Part shown: positions 44,670 to 53,596 of the stretch, piece after piece
Numbering within the stretch: position 1 is the stretch's first letter
Layout: every line of letters begins with the position of its first letter
NCBI GenBank assembly: GCA_009377535.1
Contig: WHTV01000008.1
Location: 1-64,000, forward strand
Length of the DNA: 64,000 nt
Direction: 5' to 3'
DNA from: Kiloniellaceae bacterium
GTDB taxonomy: Bacteria; Pseudomonadota; Alphaproteobacteria; Kiloniellales; Kiloniellaceae
The notes under the pieces: generated by a model
The model's database searches: none
Told to the model about the DNA's origin: nothing
What the model saw: only the letters and a program-made list of their open reading frames with translations
Translations under genes and position numbers: made by a program

Positions 44670-46367
44670 TTACGCGGCGCGAATCTGCGCGATGAACTGA
44701 TCGACCTCGCGGCGCAGGCTGTCGGACTGCTGTGCCAGTTGCCCGGCCGCCTCCAGCACTTCATTGGCCGAAGTGCCGGTCTCGGCCGCCGTCTTCGACA
44801 CGGCAGTGACGTTGCCCGCCACCTGCTTGGTGCCGGCCGAGGCCTGCTGGACGTTGCGGGCGATCTCCTGGGTGGCGGCCCCCTGCTCCTCCACCGCGGC
44901 CGAGATGTTGCCGGCGATCTCGTTGATCTGCTCGACGGTCTCGGCAATGGTGCGGATCGCCGAGGCAGCCTCGGTCGTGGCGCCCTGGATTTCGCCGATC
45001 TGCTGCGAGATCTCTTCCGTAGCCTTGGCGGTCTGCGTCGCCAGCGACTTCACCTCACCCGCCACCACGGCAAAGCCCTTGCCGGCCTCGCCGGCGCGCG
45101 CCGCCTCGATGGTGGCGTTCAGTGCCAGCAGGTTGGTCTGCTCGGCGATGTCCTGGATCAGCTTCACCACGGCACCGATCTTCTGCGCCGCCTCGACCAG
45201 GCCCTCGACCTTGAGGTTGGTGTCCCGCGCGGTGCCGACGGCCTTGGTCGCCGTGTCGAGCGAGCGGCTCACCTGGCGGCCAATCTCCTCGATGGAGGAA
45301 GACAGCTCCTCGGTCGCCGCCGCCACGGTCTGCACATTGGACGAGGCCTCTTCGGAGGCGCTGGCGGCGGAGGACGCCTGCTGTTGAGTCTGGTCTGCGG
45401 CAGAGGTCATCGACTTGGCCGTCGTCTGCATCTTCCCGGCCGTCTGCGACACCATCTCCACCACCGACTTCACGCTGGCCTCGAAGTCGTCGGCCACCTT
45501 CTGCATGGCGCGGCGCTTTTCCTCTTCGGCGCGCTTGGCGGAGAGGCGGTTGTCTTCTTCCAGGCGCGCCTGCTCAATGGCGCTGGCGCGGAACACTTCG
45601 ACCGCGTTGGCCATCTCGCCGATCTCGTCGCCGCGCCCGGTGCCGGGAATCGCGATCTGCAGGTTGCCGTTGGCGAGCTCGCCCATGGCGTGCCTCATGC
45701 CATGGATCGGCTGCGTGATGCTGCGTGCCACCAGCAGCGAGATACCGCCGATGATCAGCAGGAAAACGGCGATCATGCCCGCCTCGATCATCGCCTTATC
45801 CCAGAAGATCGCGTCGAGCTCGTCGATGTAGACGCCGGTGCCGATAACCCAGCCCCAGGGTGCAAAGCCCTGCACGAAAGACTCCTTGGGCACCGGCTGG
45901 TCGGCGCCGGGCTTCGGCCAGAGATAGCCGACGAAGCCGGCCTGCTGCGTCTGCACCGTCTTCACGAATGCGTTGAAAAGATGGAAGCCGGCGGGATCCT
46001 TGAACCCCGAAAGGTTCTGACCATCGAGTTCCGGCTTGATCGGGTGCATCACCATGACGGGCTGCATGTCGTTCACCCAGAAATACTCTGCGCCGTTGTA
46101 GCGCATGTCGCCGATCGCGGTGAGCGTGACCCGCTGAGCTTCTTCCATGGTCATCTCGCCGGCTTGCGCGCGCTTGTGGTAGCTGTCTGCAATGGCCACC
46201 GCGCTCTCGACGAGCTGGCGGAGCTCCGTGCGCTTCTGCTCGACCAACTCGCCCTTCAGCTCATAGAGCCTGATGCCCATGAGGGCGATCATGCTTACGC
46301 TCATGAGCACGATGAGGGAGAGGACGCGGTGCGCGATCCCGAAGGAGCGCTTTTTACTCAGCGACAT
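44670..46367 (-). CDS. methyl-accepting chemotaxis protein with sCache_2 domain
   Basis: The 565-residue protein has an N-terminal helix, a periplasmic sCache_2 domain (YFWVNDMQPVMVMHPIKP and WGWVIGTGVYIDEL), a second helix near 195-215, HAMP, and a cytoplasmic signalling tip with IQDIAEQTNLLALNATIEAA. The ATG at 46367 has GGAGC upstream; an ATG at 46397 is less likely. It is divergent from hutH, and the shared gap holds a HutC-type box. It may sense histidine or a related amine. Ligands of sCache_2 domains are often organic acids. Confidence 0.92.
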   Translation of the reverse strand: MSLSKKRSFGIAHRVLSLIVLMSVSMIALMGIRLYELKGELVEQKRTELRQLVESAVAIADSYHKRAQAGEMTMEEAQRVTLTAIGDMRYNGAEYFWVNDMQPVMVMHPIKPELDGQNLSGFKDPAGFHLFNAFVKTVQTQQAGFVGYLWPKPGADQPVPKESFVQGFAPWGWVIGTGVYIDELDAIFWDKAMIEAGMIAVFLLIIGGISLLVARSITQPIHGMRHAMGELANGNLQIAIPGTGRGDEIGEMANAVEVFRASAIEQARLEEDNRLSAKRAEEEKRRAMQKVADDFEASVKSVVEMVSQTAGKMQTTAKSMTSAADQTQQQASSAASASEEASSNVQTVAAATEELSSSIEEIGRQVSRSLDTATKAVGTARDTNLKVEGLVEAAQKIGAVVKLIQDIAEQTNLLALNATIEAARAGEAGKGFAVVAGEVKSLATQTAKATEEISQQIGEIQGATTEAASAIRTIAETVEQINEIAGNISAAVEEQGAATQEIARNVQQASAGTKQVAGNVTAVSKTAAETGTSANEVLEAAGQLAQQSDSLRREVDQFIAQIRAA

Positions 46368-46518
46368 AAAAGCTCCATAGGCAAAACGATGAGTCATTTT
46401 CTGCGGTTAGTCTTAGTCGGAACAGCTTAAGTATTGGTTTAATATTGGTCGGCAGCGCTCGCACGAGGGGATCAAGAGGCCCTTCCGAGGCGTCGGAAAG
46501 GATGCTAAACAAGGGTCA

Positions 46519-46536
46519 AAGTTGTATATACAACTT
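46519..46536. promoter_or_regulatory. HutC-type operator before hutH
   Basis: AAGTTGTATATACAACTT is a perfect 18-bp palindrome, the longest of the HutC-type boxes here. It lies 15 bp upstream of the hutH GTG, and the chemoreceptor start is 151 bp away on the other side. Confidence 0.85.
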
Positions 46537-46551
46537 GGCCAGGAGGCGCGC

Positions 46552-48093
46552 GTGACGGAAGATCCCTTCATCCTGAAAGCCGGTCGGCTGACCCTGCGGG
46601 ACCTGCAGCGCTTCTGGCGCCGCGCGTCGCAGGTCTGCCTCGACCCGGCCTGCTACGACGCGCTGGCGCGTTCCGCGCGCACCGTGGCCGACGTGGTCGC
46701 CGAAGGCCGCCGGGTCTACGGCATCAATACCGGCTTCGGCAGCCTGGCGCGGCAGACCATCTCGCCCGACCAGGTGGCCGAACTGCAGACCCGCCTCGTT
46801 CTGTCACACAGCGTCGGCGTCGGCGCACCGCTGGACGACCGCGTGGTGCGCCTTGTCCTGCTGCTGAAGATCAATGCGCTTTCGCGCGGCCACTCCGGCA
46901 TCCGCGGCGAGGTCGTCGACCGTCTTATCGGGCTGCTCAACCAGGAGCTCTATCCGGTGATACCGGCCAAGGGTTCGGTCGGCGCTTCCGGCGACCTTGC
47001 GCCCCTGGCGCACATGTCGGCCGTCCTGCTCGGCCAGGGCGAGATCAGCCACCAGGGCCGCCGCCGGCCCGCCGCCGAGGTTCTGGCCGTGCACGGCATC
47101 GCGCCGATCGAGCTGGCCGCCAAGGAAGGCCTTGCCCTGCTGAACGGGACGCAGGTCTCCACCGCCCTCGCCCTGCACGGCCTCTTCGGCGCCGCCGACT
47201 GCTTCACCGCGGCGATCACGGCAGGCGCGCTGTCCGTCGATGCGGCCCTCGGCAGCGACACACCTTTCGACCCGCGCATCCAGGAGTTGCGCGGCCATCC
47301 CGGGCAGATCGCCGTGGCTGCCTGGCTGCGCGACCTGCTGGCCGACAGCGGGATCCGCCGCTCGCACGCCGACTGCGACCGCGTGCAGGACCCGTACTCC
47401 CTGCGCTGCCAGCCGCAGGTCATGGGCGCGGTGATGGACGTCTTCCGCAACGCCGCCACCACGCTGGCGCGCGAGGCCAATGCCGTTTCCGACAATCCGC
47501 TGGTCTTCCCGGACAGCGGCGAGGTGCTTTCGGGCGGCAACTTCCACGCCGAGCCGGTGGCCTTCGCCGCCGACATGACCGCCATCGCCTTGTCCGAGAT
47601 CGGCGCCTTGTCGGAGCGCCGCACCGCTCTGCTGACCGACGCCAACATGAGCACCCTGCCGGCTTTCCTGGTGGCCGAGCCCGGGCTCAATTCCGGCTTC
47701 ATGATCGCGCATGTGACGGCGGCGGCCTTGGCCGCCGAGAACAAGCTGCTGAGCCACCCGGCCAGCGTCGACAGCATGCCGACCTCGGCCAACCAGGAAG
47801 ACCACGTCTCCATGGCGACCCACGGCGCCCGCCGGCTCTCCGACATGGTCGAGAACACCGCGCATATCGTCGCCATCGAGCTGATGGCGGCGGCCCAGGG
47901 CATCGACCTGCGCCTCCCGCTGGCCACCTCTCCCCGCCTGCTGCGCGCGCAGGCCGCGATCCGCGAGCGGGTGGCCTTTCTCGGCAATGACAGGTTGCTG
48001 TCGGGCGACATCGCGGCACTGGCCGCGCTGGTTCTTGAAGGCTGGTTTTCGGCGGATTTCCTTGGTTCAGACTGGCTCATGGAAGATTTGTGA
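46552..48093 (+). CDS. hutH: histidine ammonia-lyase
   Basis: HutH removes ammonia from histidine to give urocanate, the first step of the route. The 513-residue protein has the MIO triad in GSVGASGDLAPLAHMS (about 140-155), YGINTGFG, ALLNGTQVSTAL, QDPYSLRCQPQVMG and SANQEDHVSM, all standard. The GTG at 46552 was chosen because AGGAGG lies 5 bp upstream; the frame open before it runs through the operator. It stands 14 kb from hutU, next to the chemoreceptor gene. Confidence 0.96.
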   Translation: MTEDPFILKAGRLTLRDLQRFWRRASQVCLDPACYDALARSARTVADVVAEGRRVYGINTGFGSLARQTISPDQVAELQTRLVLSHSVGVGAPLDDRVVRLVLLLKINALSRGHSGIRGEVVDRLIGLLNQELYPVIPAKGSVGASGDLAPLAHMSAVLLGQGEISHQGRRRPAAEVLAVHGIAPIELAAKEGLALLNGTQVSTALALHGLFGAADCFTAAITAGALSVDAALGSDTPFDPRIQELRGHPGQIAVAAWLRDLLADSGIRRSHADCDRVQDPYSLRCQPQVMGAVMDVFRNAATTLAREANAVSDNPLVFPDSGEVLSGGNFHAEPVAFAADMTAIALSEIGALSERRTALLTDANMSTLPAFLVAEPGLNSGFMIAHVTAAALAAENKLLSHPASVDSMPTSANQEDHVSMATHGARRLSDMVENTAHIVAIELMAAAQGIDLRLPLATSPRLLRAQAAIRERVAFLGNDRLLSGDIAALAALVLEGWFSADFLGSDWLMEDL

Positions 48094-48241
48094 GCAGGTG
48101 CAGCATGGGACCGCTGGACGCCCTGATCGCCGGCGCTGTATAGTTCGTTCTGGCAGAGGACTGGTTGGCCCTTCCAGGCACCGCAAGAGACGGTCAGAGG
48201 GTTGATTCATCGAGATTTTTGAACTCCTTGAGGTGACCAAC

Positions 48242-48715
48242 TTGTCCATCATTCCTGAAAAGATCTCCGCCCTTTCCCTTTCCGGCCTGCGGCCGGCAGC
48301 AGAGGGTTTCGTCCTCGACGAGCAGGTTTCCCATCTGCTGCGCCGGGCCCATCAACGGGCCTCGGCCCTGTTCCTGACGGTGCTGACGGAAGCCCAGCTG
48401 ACACCCACGCAATTCTTCGCCATGGCGCGCCTGCATGAGATGGGCAAGTTGTCGCAGAACCGACTGGGGCGCCTGGCGGCGATGGATCCCGCCACCATCC
48501 AAGGGGTGATCCGCCGCCTGCATGAGCGCGGCTTCATCGAGCGCCTGGCCGATCCGACCGACCGGCGGCGCATGGTGCTGAGCCTCTCACCGCTTGGTCA
48601 GGAGACAGTGAAGCGCCTCGTTAAGGACGCCAACCGCATCGGTGAAGAGATCCTGGCGCCGCTGAGCGCCGACGAGCAGGGCCTTTTCCTCGGCCTCCTG
48701 AAGCGGCTGGTCTGA
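48242..48715 (+). CDS. MarR-family transcriptional regulator
   Basis: The 157-residue protein has the MarR winged helix: LTPTQFFAMARLHEMGKLSQ, then MDPATIQGVIRRLHERGFIE and DRRRMVLSLSPLG in the wing. Starts at TTG 48242 (GAGGTGA 5 bp upstream) and GTG 48233 are both possible; the first has the better ribosome site. It lies 148 bp after hutH on the same strand and converges with a histidine kinase gene. Its ligand and targets are unknown. Confidence 0.88.
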   Translation: MSIIPEKISALSLSGLRPAAEGFVLDEQVSHLLRRAHQRASALFLTVLTEAQLTPTQFFAMARLHEMGKLSQNRLGRLAAMDPATIQGVIRRLHERGFIERLADPTDRRRMVLSLSPLGQETVKRLVKDANRIGEEILAPLSADEQGLFLGLLKRLV

Positions 48716-48747
48716 CACGACGCCGATCCGGCGGAATCGCGGCGGTA

Positions 48748-49938
48748 TTAGCCTGCCGCGCAGTTGAACTCATGCACCGCGGCCTGGCCTCCCTCGACGA
48801 GATGGGGCGGCAGCACCAGCGACGCGACGGTGCCCTCGCCGACGGTGGAGCGGACGTTGAGGCGGCCGCCGATGGCCTTGGCCGTGCGTCGGCTGAGCGC
48901 CAGCCCGAAACCGGAGCGCTTGTCGTTGGTCAAATAGGCGCTGTGTGCCATATGACCGCCGTTGATCGCGGCGAGCTGTTCCTTGGGTATGCCGGGCCCA
49001 TCGTCCCTCACGCGGATGGCCAGGGCGTGGCCCCTGCGCCACTCGATGCTGACCTTGATGTGCCCGCCGCTGCCGGTGTACTTGGCGGCGTTGCCGAGCA
49101 GGTTCAGCAGGATCTGCTTCACCAGCAACTGGTCGGCCCGCAACCTCGGTATGGAATCGTGTTCCGGCAGCAGAATGTGGAGCCCGCGCAGCTTGGCGAT
49201 CGGCTCCACCACTTTGCAGCAGTTGTCCAGGCACTCGCCGAGATCGGCCAGAACTTCCGTGGTTGCGCTACGGGACTGGCTATCCACCCAAGCCAAGTTC
49301 AGGACCTGGTCGACGAGCCGGAGCAGCAGGCCGCCGCTCGTGTGAATATCGTCGACGTACTCTGAGTATTTCTCGCCCAAGGGGCCGAAGGGCTCCGAGC
49401 GCATGAACTCGGTCATGCCGATAATGGCATTGAGCGGCGTGCGCAGGTCATGGCCCATCTGGGCCAGCTTCTGGTCCCTGACGCTGTCGAGGTCGTGCAG
49501 CCGGGTCGGTACAGAGCGCAAGCTGCTCTCATGATGTCGCCGCACCCTGAATTCCTGGTCCAGTTCGTCGACCAGATGCCTGAAGCGCGAAGGCGTCTGC
49601 GCGTCGTCGGAAATGCGGATGAGGGCGGCGTTCTCGCCGCCCAGCAGACAGCGCCAGCCCTCGCAGCGCAGGGCCAGCGGCCGGCCGGCGGCCGGATAAA
49701 ACGTCAGCCGCAGTTGGATCGGTAGCGCGGTGGCCAGGCAAGACTGCAGCAGGTTGTCGAACTCTACCGCGGAAAGGCCGGTGACTTCCCGCAGGGTGAT
49801 CTCCGGCCTGCCGCTTGGCGACAAGCCGAGAAGAGTTGCGGCAGGCGAATTAGCGGCATGCAACCGGCCATCGTCGCCTACAACCAAAAGTGGCTCCGGA
49901 AAGGCGTCGAGGCACTCGGGTGAAACGTTGGAGTTCAT
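48748..49938 (-). CDS. PAS-domain sensor histidine kinase
   Basis: The 396-residue protein has an N-terminal PAS-like region (about 8-110), a HisKA domain with MGHDLRTPLNAIIGMTEFMR (phosphorylated His) and a HATPase domain with GNAAKYTGSGG, DDGPGIP and GFGLALSRR. No membrane segment is visible, so it is cytoplasmic. No response regulator is adjacent. Its input is unknown. Confidence 0.9.
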   Translation of the reverse strand: MNSNVSPECLDAFPEPLLVVGDDGRLHAANSPAATLLGLSPSGRPEITLREVTGLSAVEFDNLLQSCLATALPIQLRLTFYPAAGRPLALRCEGWRCLLGGENAALIRISDDAQTPSRFRHLVDELDQEFRVRRHHESSLRSVPTRLHDLDSVRDQKLAQMGHDLRTPLNAIIGMTEFMRSEPFGPLGEKYSEYVDDIHTSGGLLLRLVDQVLNLAWVDSQSRSATTEVLADLGECLDNCCKVVEPIAKLRGLHILLPEHDSIPRLRADQLLVKQILLNLLGNAAKYTGSGGHIKVSIEWRRGHALAIRVRDDGPGIPKEQLAAINGGHMAHSAYLTNDKRSGFGLALSRRTAKAIGGRLNVRSTVGEGTVASLVLPPHLVEGGQAAVHEFNCAAG

Positions 49939-50168
49939 TATTCCGGCATGGCCTCTTCCTCGAGCGAAGATGTGCTGCCGTCGCAGAGGCGCCGTTGGAG
50001 ATGAACTCTTGGCTCGGCGGTCAGCTCACGTTCCTAATCAAAACGATCAGGCAGCATGACGCAGATTGCCTGCGGGAGGCAAGCCTTTCCTACAAGCGGA
50101 CTTTGTGATTGAGACGAAGCTTCGCGTCCTGCGTGCCGTGCCGGTCGAGCTCTAGGAGCATTCTCCGG

Positions 50169-51215
50169 TCAGGAAACCGTCCAGGTGTGGCCCTTGTGCA
50201 GCAGTTCGGCGAGATTTGCCGGATGACTGTGCTTGGCCGCATCCACTTCCCCTGTGACGCTGGCTTCATAGCTGGGAGCCGGGTCGCAGAACAGCACACC
50301 CAGCGCCACCGGCATCTGCGGCGGCTGAAGGGCGGCCAGCAGGCCGGCCATGGCGCGGTCGGTTTCGTCGTGCACCAGAAGATCGGCCTCGGTGATGCCG
50401 TTCTCGCCGAGCGTGACCACCTCCAGCGCCAGCTTGCCACCCTGTGCAGTCCGGGGGGCCAGGCGCAGCCCCTTGTCGGCGTCCTTGCCGAAAATCATCG
50501 GCTTGCCGTGCTCCAAGAGGATCTGCCGATCGGCGGCGACGCTGCGCTCAGTGAAATCTCCGAAAGCGCCGTCGTTGTAGACGATGCAGTTCTGGAAGAT
50601 CTCCACCAGGGAGGTGCCGCGGTGCTCTCGGGCGCGCTTCAGCACCTCCGGCAGATGCTTTTGCTGGGTGTCGACCGAGCGCGCGAAGAAGCGCGCGCCG
50701 GCGCCCAGCGCGAAATTGCCGGCGGAAACCGGCGTGTCGAGCGAGCCGCCCGGCGTCGAGGGCGAACGGGTGCCGACCCGCGAGGTCGGCGAATACTGCC
50801 CCTTGGTCAGGCCGTAGATCTCGTTGTTGAACAGCAGCAGCTGCAGGTCGACGTTGCGCCGCAGAACATGCAGCAGGTGATTGCCGCCGATCGACAGCGC
50901 ATCGCCGTCGCCGGAGACCACCCAGACGTCGAGCTCCGGATTGGTCAGCTTCACACCGGTCGCAAAGGCAGGCGCGCGGCCGTGGATGGTGTGAAAGCCG
51001 TAGGTCGACATGTAATAGGGAAAGCGCGCGGCGCAGCCGATGCCGGAGATGAAGACCGTCTTGGCGGTGTCGGCCTGGAAATCGGCCAAGGTCTTCTGCA
51101 CCGCCTTCAGGATGGCGTAGTCGCCGCAGCCCGGGCACCAGCGCACTTCCTGGTCCGAGGCGTAGTCCTTGGCGGCTTTCGGGGCGGGCGTCGCCGCAAT
51201 GACTTCTGCACTCAT
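50169..51215 (-). CDS. korB: 2-oxoacid:ferredoxin oxidoreductase, beta subunit
   Basis: With the alpha subunit it oxidises a 2-oxoacid, probably 2-oxoglutarate, to the acyl-CoA and reduces ferredoxin. The 348-residue protein has the thiamine-diphosphate motif GDGDALSIGGNHLLH with NNEIYGLTKGQYSPTS, and the CPGCGDY start seen in the beta subunit. It begins 1 bp past the alpha gene stop. Reduced ferredoxin from it could feed the corrinoid reactivator at 57.3 kb; this is inference. Confidence 0.92.
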   Translation of the reverse strand: MSAEVIAATPAPKAAKDYASDQEVRWCPGCGDYAILKAVQKTLADFQADTAKTVFISGIGCAARFPYYMSTYGFHTIHGRAPAFATGVKLTNPELDVWVVSGDGDALSIGGNHLLHVLRRNVDLQLLLFNNEIYGLTKGQYSPTSRVGTRSPSTPGGSLDTPVSAGNFALGAGARFFARSVDTQQKHLPEVLKRAREHRGTSLVEIFQNCIVYNDGAFGDFTERSVAADRQILLEHGKPMIFGKDADKGLRLAPRTAQGGKLALEVVTLGENGITEADLLVHDETDRAMAGLLAALQPPQMPVALGVLFCDPAPSYEASVTGEVDAAKHSHPANLAELLHKGHTWTVS

Positions 51216-51216
51216 C

Positions 51217-53085
51217 TCAGGCCTCCAGGCGATCGCGGACCGCCGCCTCGATCTCGGAAATCTTGAAGGGTTTGCCGTTCACTTTGCTGAGACCCTGGGC
51301 CGGCACCAGGTACTCGCTGCGCAGCAGGGTGACCAGCTGGCCGTCGTTCATCTCCGGCACCAGGATGCGGTCGAAGCCGGCAAGTAGCTCGCCGAGGTTG
51401 CGTGCCAGCGGCCAGATGTGCCGCAGGTGCAGGTGGGCGACGGCATGGCCTTCGTTGCGCAGGTTGTCGACCGCGCGGCTGATCGGTCCATAGGTCGAGC
51501 CCCAGCCGACCACCACCAAGCGGTCGCCGGGCCCGCCCGCCTCGAAGGCCTGCGCCGGCACGTCCCGGGCGACGCCCAGCACCTTGTCGCGACGCAGGTT
51601 GGTCATCTTCTGGTGGTTCGCCGGATCGTAGGAGATGTTGCCGCTGTCGCTTGCCTTCTCGATGCCGCCGATGCGGTGTTCGAGGCCCGGCGTGCCCGGC
51701 ACCGCCCAGACCCGGGCCAGCGTCTCCGGATCGCGGTTGAAGGGCTGGAAGCCCGTCGGGTCGCTCGCAAAGGTGACCGGGAAGCGCGGCAGGCTCGCGG
51801 CGTCGGGCAGCCGCCAGGGCTCCGATGCGTTGGCGATGTAGCCGTCACTCAGCAGGATCACCGGCGTCATGAACTTGGTGGCGATGCGTACCGCCTCGAT
51901 GGCGACATCGAAGCAGTCGGCCGGCGAACGCGCGGACAGCACCACCAGCGGGCTGTCGCCGTTGCGCCCGAAGACCGCCTGGTAGAGATCGGATTGCTCG
52001 GTCTTGGTCGGCATGCCGGTCGAAGGCCCGGCGCGCTGCGAGTTCACGATGACCAGCGGCAGCTCGGCCGAGATCGCCAACCCCATGGCCTCGGTCTTCA
52101 GCGCCACGCCGGGGCCGGAGCTGGAGGTGACACCGATGCCGCCGGCATAGGACGCGCCGATCGCCGCGCAGACTGCGGCGATTTCGTCCTCGGCCTGGAA
52201 GGTCACCACCCCGTGGTCCTTCAGGTTCGCCAGAGAATGCAGGATCGAGGAGGCCGGGGTGATCGGGTAGGAGCAGAATACCAGCTTCAGCTCGGCCCCC
52301 TTGGCCCCCGCCACCAGCCCCCAGGACAGCGCCTCCGCCCCGGTGACGTTGCGGTAGAGGCCGGGGGCGATCTCGGCCGGCGGGACCAAGTAGGCGGCGG
52401 CATCGGCGCCCAGCTCGGCCGTCTCGCCGAAAGCATGGCCGGCGTTCAAGGCGGCGATGTTGGCGGCGGCGATATCCGGGCGCGCGCGGAACTTTCCGTT
52501 CAGCCAGTCGACCGTCGCCTGACGCTGCCTGCCGAACATCCAGTAGACCAGGCCCAGCGCCCACATGTTCTTGCAGCGCAGGGCCTCCTTCTTGGAGAGG
52601 CCCGAAGCCTTCAGCGCGTCCTGGGTCATCTGCGACATGTCGACCTCGATGACGCGGAAGCCCTTCAGGCTGCCGTCGGCGCGCGGGTCCTGCCGGTAGC
52701 CGGCCTTGGTGAAGTTGCGTTCGTTGAAGGCGCCGGAGTCGAGGATCAGCAGGCCGCCCGGATTCACGTCGGCCAGGTTCACCTTCAAGGCTGCCGGGTT
52801 CATCGCCACCAGGACGTCGAGCTCGTCGCCGGAGGTCTTGATGACGCGCGCGCCGAAATTGATCTGGAAGGCCGAGACGCCGAAGGTGGTGCCGACCGGC
52901 GCACGGATCTCCGCCGGGAAGTCCGGGAAGGTCGCCAGGTCGTTGCCCGCGAGCGCGGTGGCGAGGGTGAACTGGCTGCCCGTGAGCTGCATACCGTCGC
53001 CGGAATCACCGGCGAAACGCACCACCGCAGATTCGATCATCCGGCGGCCGGAGGGGTCGGCCACTAGCGCTGTCGAACCTTCCAT
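51217..53085 (-). CDS. korA: 2-oxoacid:ferredoxin oxidoreductase, alpha subunit
   Basis: The 622-residue protein fuses the gamma domain (GDSGDGMQLTGSQF at the start, about 1-190) with the alpha pyrimidine-binding domain (GLVAGAKGAELKLVFCSYPI, then TSSSGPGVALKTEAMGLAI), as in two-subunit KorAB enzymes. The length is normal. It lies upstream of korB on the same strand and is divergent from the corrinoid operon, with a 511-bp structured gap between. Confidence 0.93.
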   Translation of the reverse strand: MEGSTALVADPSGRRMIESAVVRFAGDSGDGMQLTGSQFTLATALAGNDLATFPDFPAEIRAPVGTTFGVSAFQINFGARVIKTSGDELDVLVAMNPAALKVNLADVNPGGLLILDSGAFNERNFTKAGYRQDPRADGSLKGFRVIEVDMSQMTQDALKASGLSKKEALRCKNMWALGLVYWMFGRQRQATVDWLNGKFRARPDIAAANIAALNAGHAFGETAELGADAAAYLVPPAEIAPGLYRNVTGAEALSWGLVAGAKGAELKLVFCSYPITPASSILHSLANLKDHGVVTFQAEDEIAAVCAAIGASYAGGIGVTSSSGPGVALKTEAMGLAISAELPLVIVNSQRAGPSTGMPTKTEQSDLYQAVFGRNGDSPLVVLSARSPADCFDVAIEAVRIATKFMTPVILLSDGYIANASEPWRLPDAASLPRFPVTFASDPTGFQPFNRDPETLARVWAVPGTPGLEHRIGGIEKASDSGNISYDPANHQKMTNLRRDKVLGVARDVPAQAFEAGGPGDRLVVVGWGSTYGPISRAVDNLRNEGHAVAHLHLRHIWPLARNLGELLAGFDRILVPEMNDGQLVTLLRSEYLVPAQGLSKVNGKPFKISEIEAAVRDRLEA

Positions 53086-53348
53086 GCCTCAAGAGCCTTT
53101 CGCTGAATGATGGGCAAACGGGCCCCGGATCCGCCCAGGAACCTTGGGGAGCCTGCCTCGTTGCGCCAGAATATGGCCCCCTTGGTCCGCCTTGCCAATG
53201 CGACATTTCGCAATTTAACATAGTGATGAGTAGAATCTTTTCCAAACACAAATATATTGTGTGTATTTGCAAGAGCCCGGCTACGGGCTCCCTCTCCTGC
53301 CGCTGCACCGTTAATCAATCACGAAGGCCTCCGGGCGCAAGCTTCATC

Positions 53349-53407
53349 CGGTGGCCCGGCGGTTGCCTCGGGAAGGTCGAAAAGCGACCTTCCGGGAGCG
53401 GCCACCG
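53349..53407. other. strong nested stem-loop upstream of the corrinoid operon
   Basis: An outer stem CGGTGGCC/GGCCACCG (53349-53356/53400-53407) encloses an inner perfect 9-bp stem GGAAGGTCG/CGACCTTCC (53371-53379/53385-53393). It is in the divergent korA/corrinoid gap. A smaller hairpin GAGCCCG-GCTA-CGGGCTC lies upstream near 53272-53289. It could be a leader element, a small RNA or a repeat. Confidence 0.55.
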
Positions 53408-53472
53408 ACATCGGAAATAGGCGCGCAAATACTTGAGTTTCAGGCGCTTTCGGCTTTGTCGCGATTCAGACA

Positions 53473-53580
53473 CGATCAGTCGCCGCAGGTGAAGCCACCA
53501 AGCCCCCTCTCAAGAGAAATGATCGCCGGGGACCCCACTGCCCGGGTCCGAACATCAGGTTGAAAGCCCGGGCTGTTTTT
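53473..53580 (+). promoter_or_regulatory. putative attenuator leader of the corrinoid operon
   Basis: A closing stem CGATCA/TGATCG (53473-53478/53520-53525) can enclose a GGTG/CACC hairpin and a CTC/GAG hairpin. It is followed by two mutually exclusive stems that share 53544-53546: GGACCC/GGGTCC (53530-53535/53544-53549) and GCCCGGG/CCCGGGC (53540-53546/53667-style arm at 53567-53573). The second is followed by TGTTTTT, like an intrinsic terminator, just before the ribosome site. No known riboswitch consensus was recognised. Confidence 0.5.
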
Positions 53581-53596
53581 GCCGTGAGGAATGAAG

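Noticed and set aside
46522-46551. Start of hutH at ATG 46522
   Set aside because: That frame begins inside the HutC palindrome and has no ribosome site. The GTG at 46552 with AGGAGG is better. The same reasoning moved the starts of hutU, hutG and the MttB gene.
53086-53596. Known B12, SAM or glycine riboswitch upstream of the corrinoid gene
   Set aside because: I looked for the conserved cobalamin box and glycine and SAM-II motifs and did not find them. The structure is reported as an unassigned attenuator instead.
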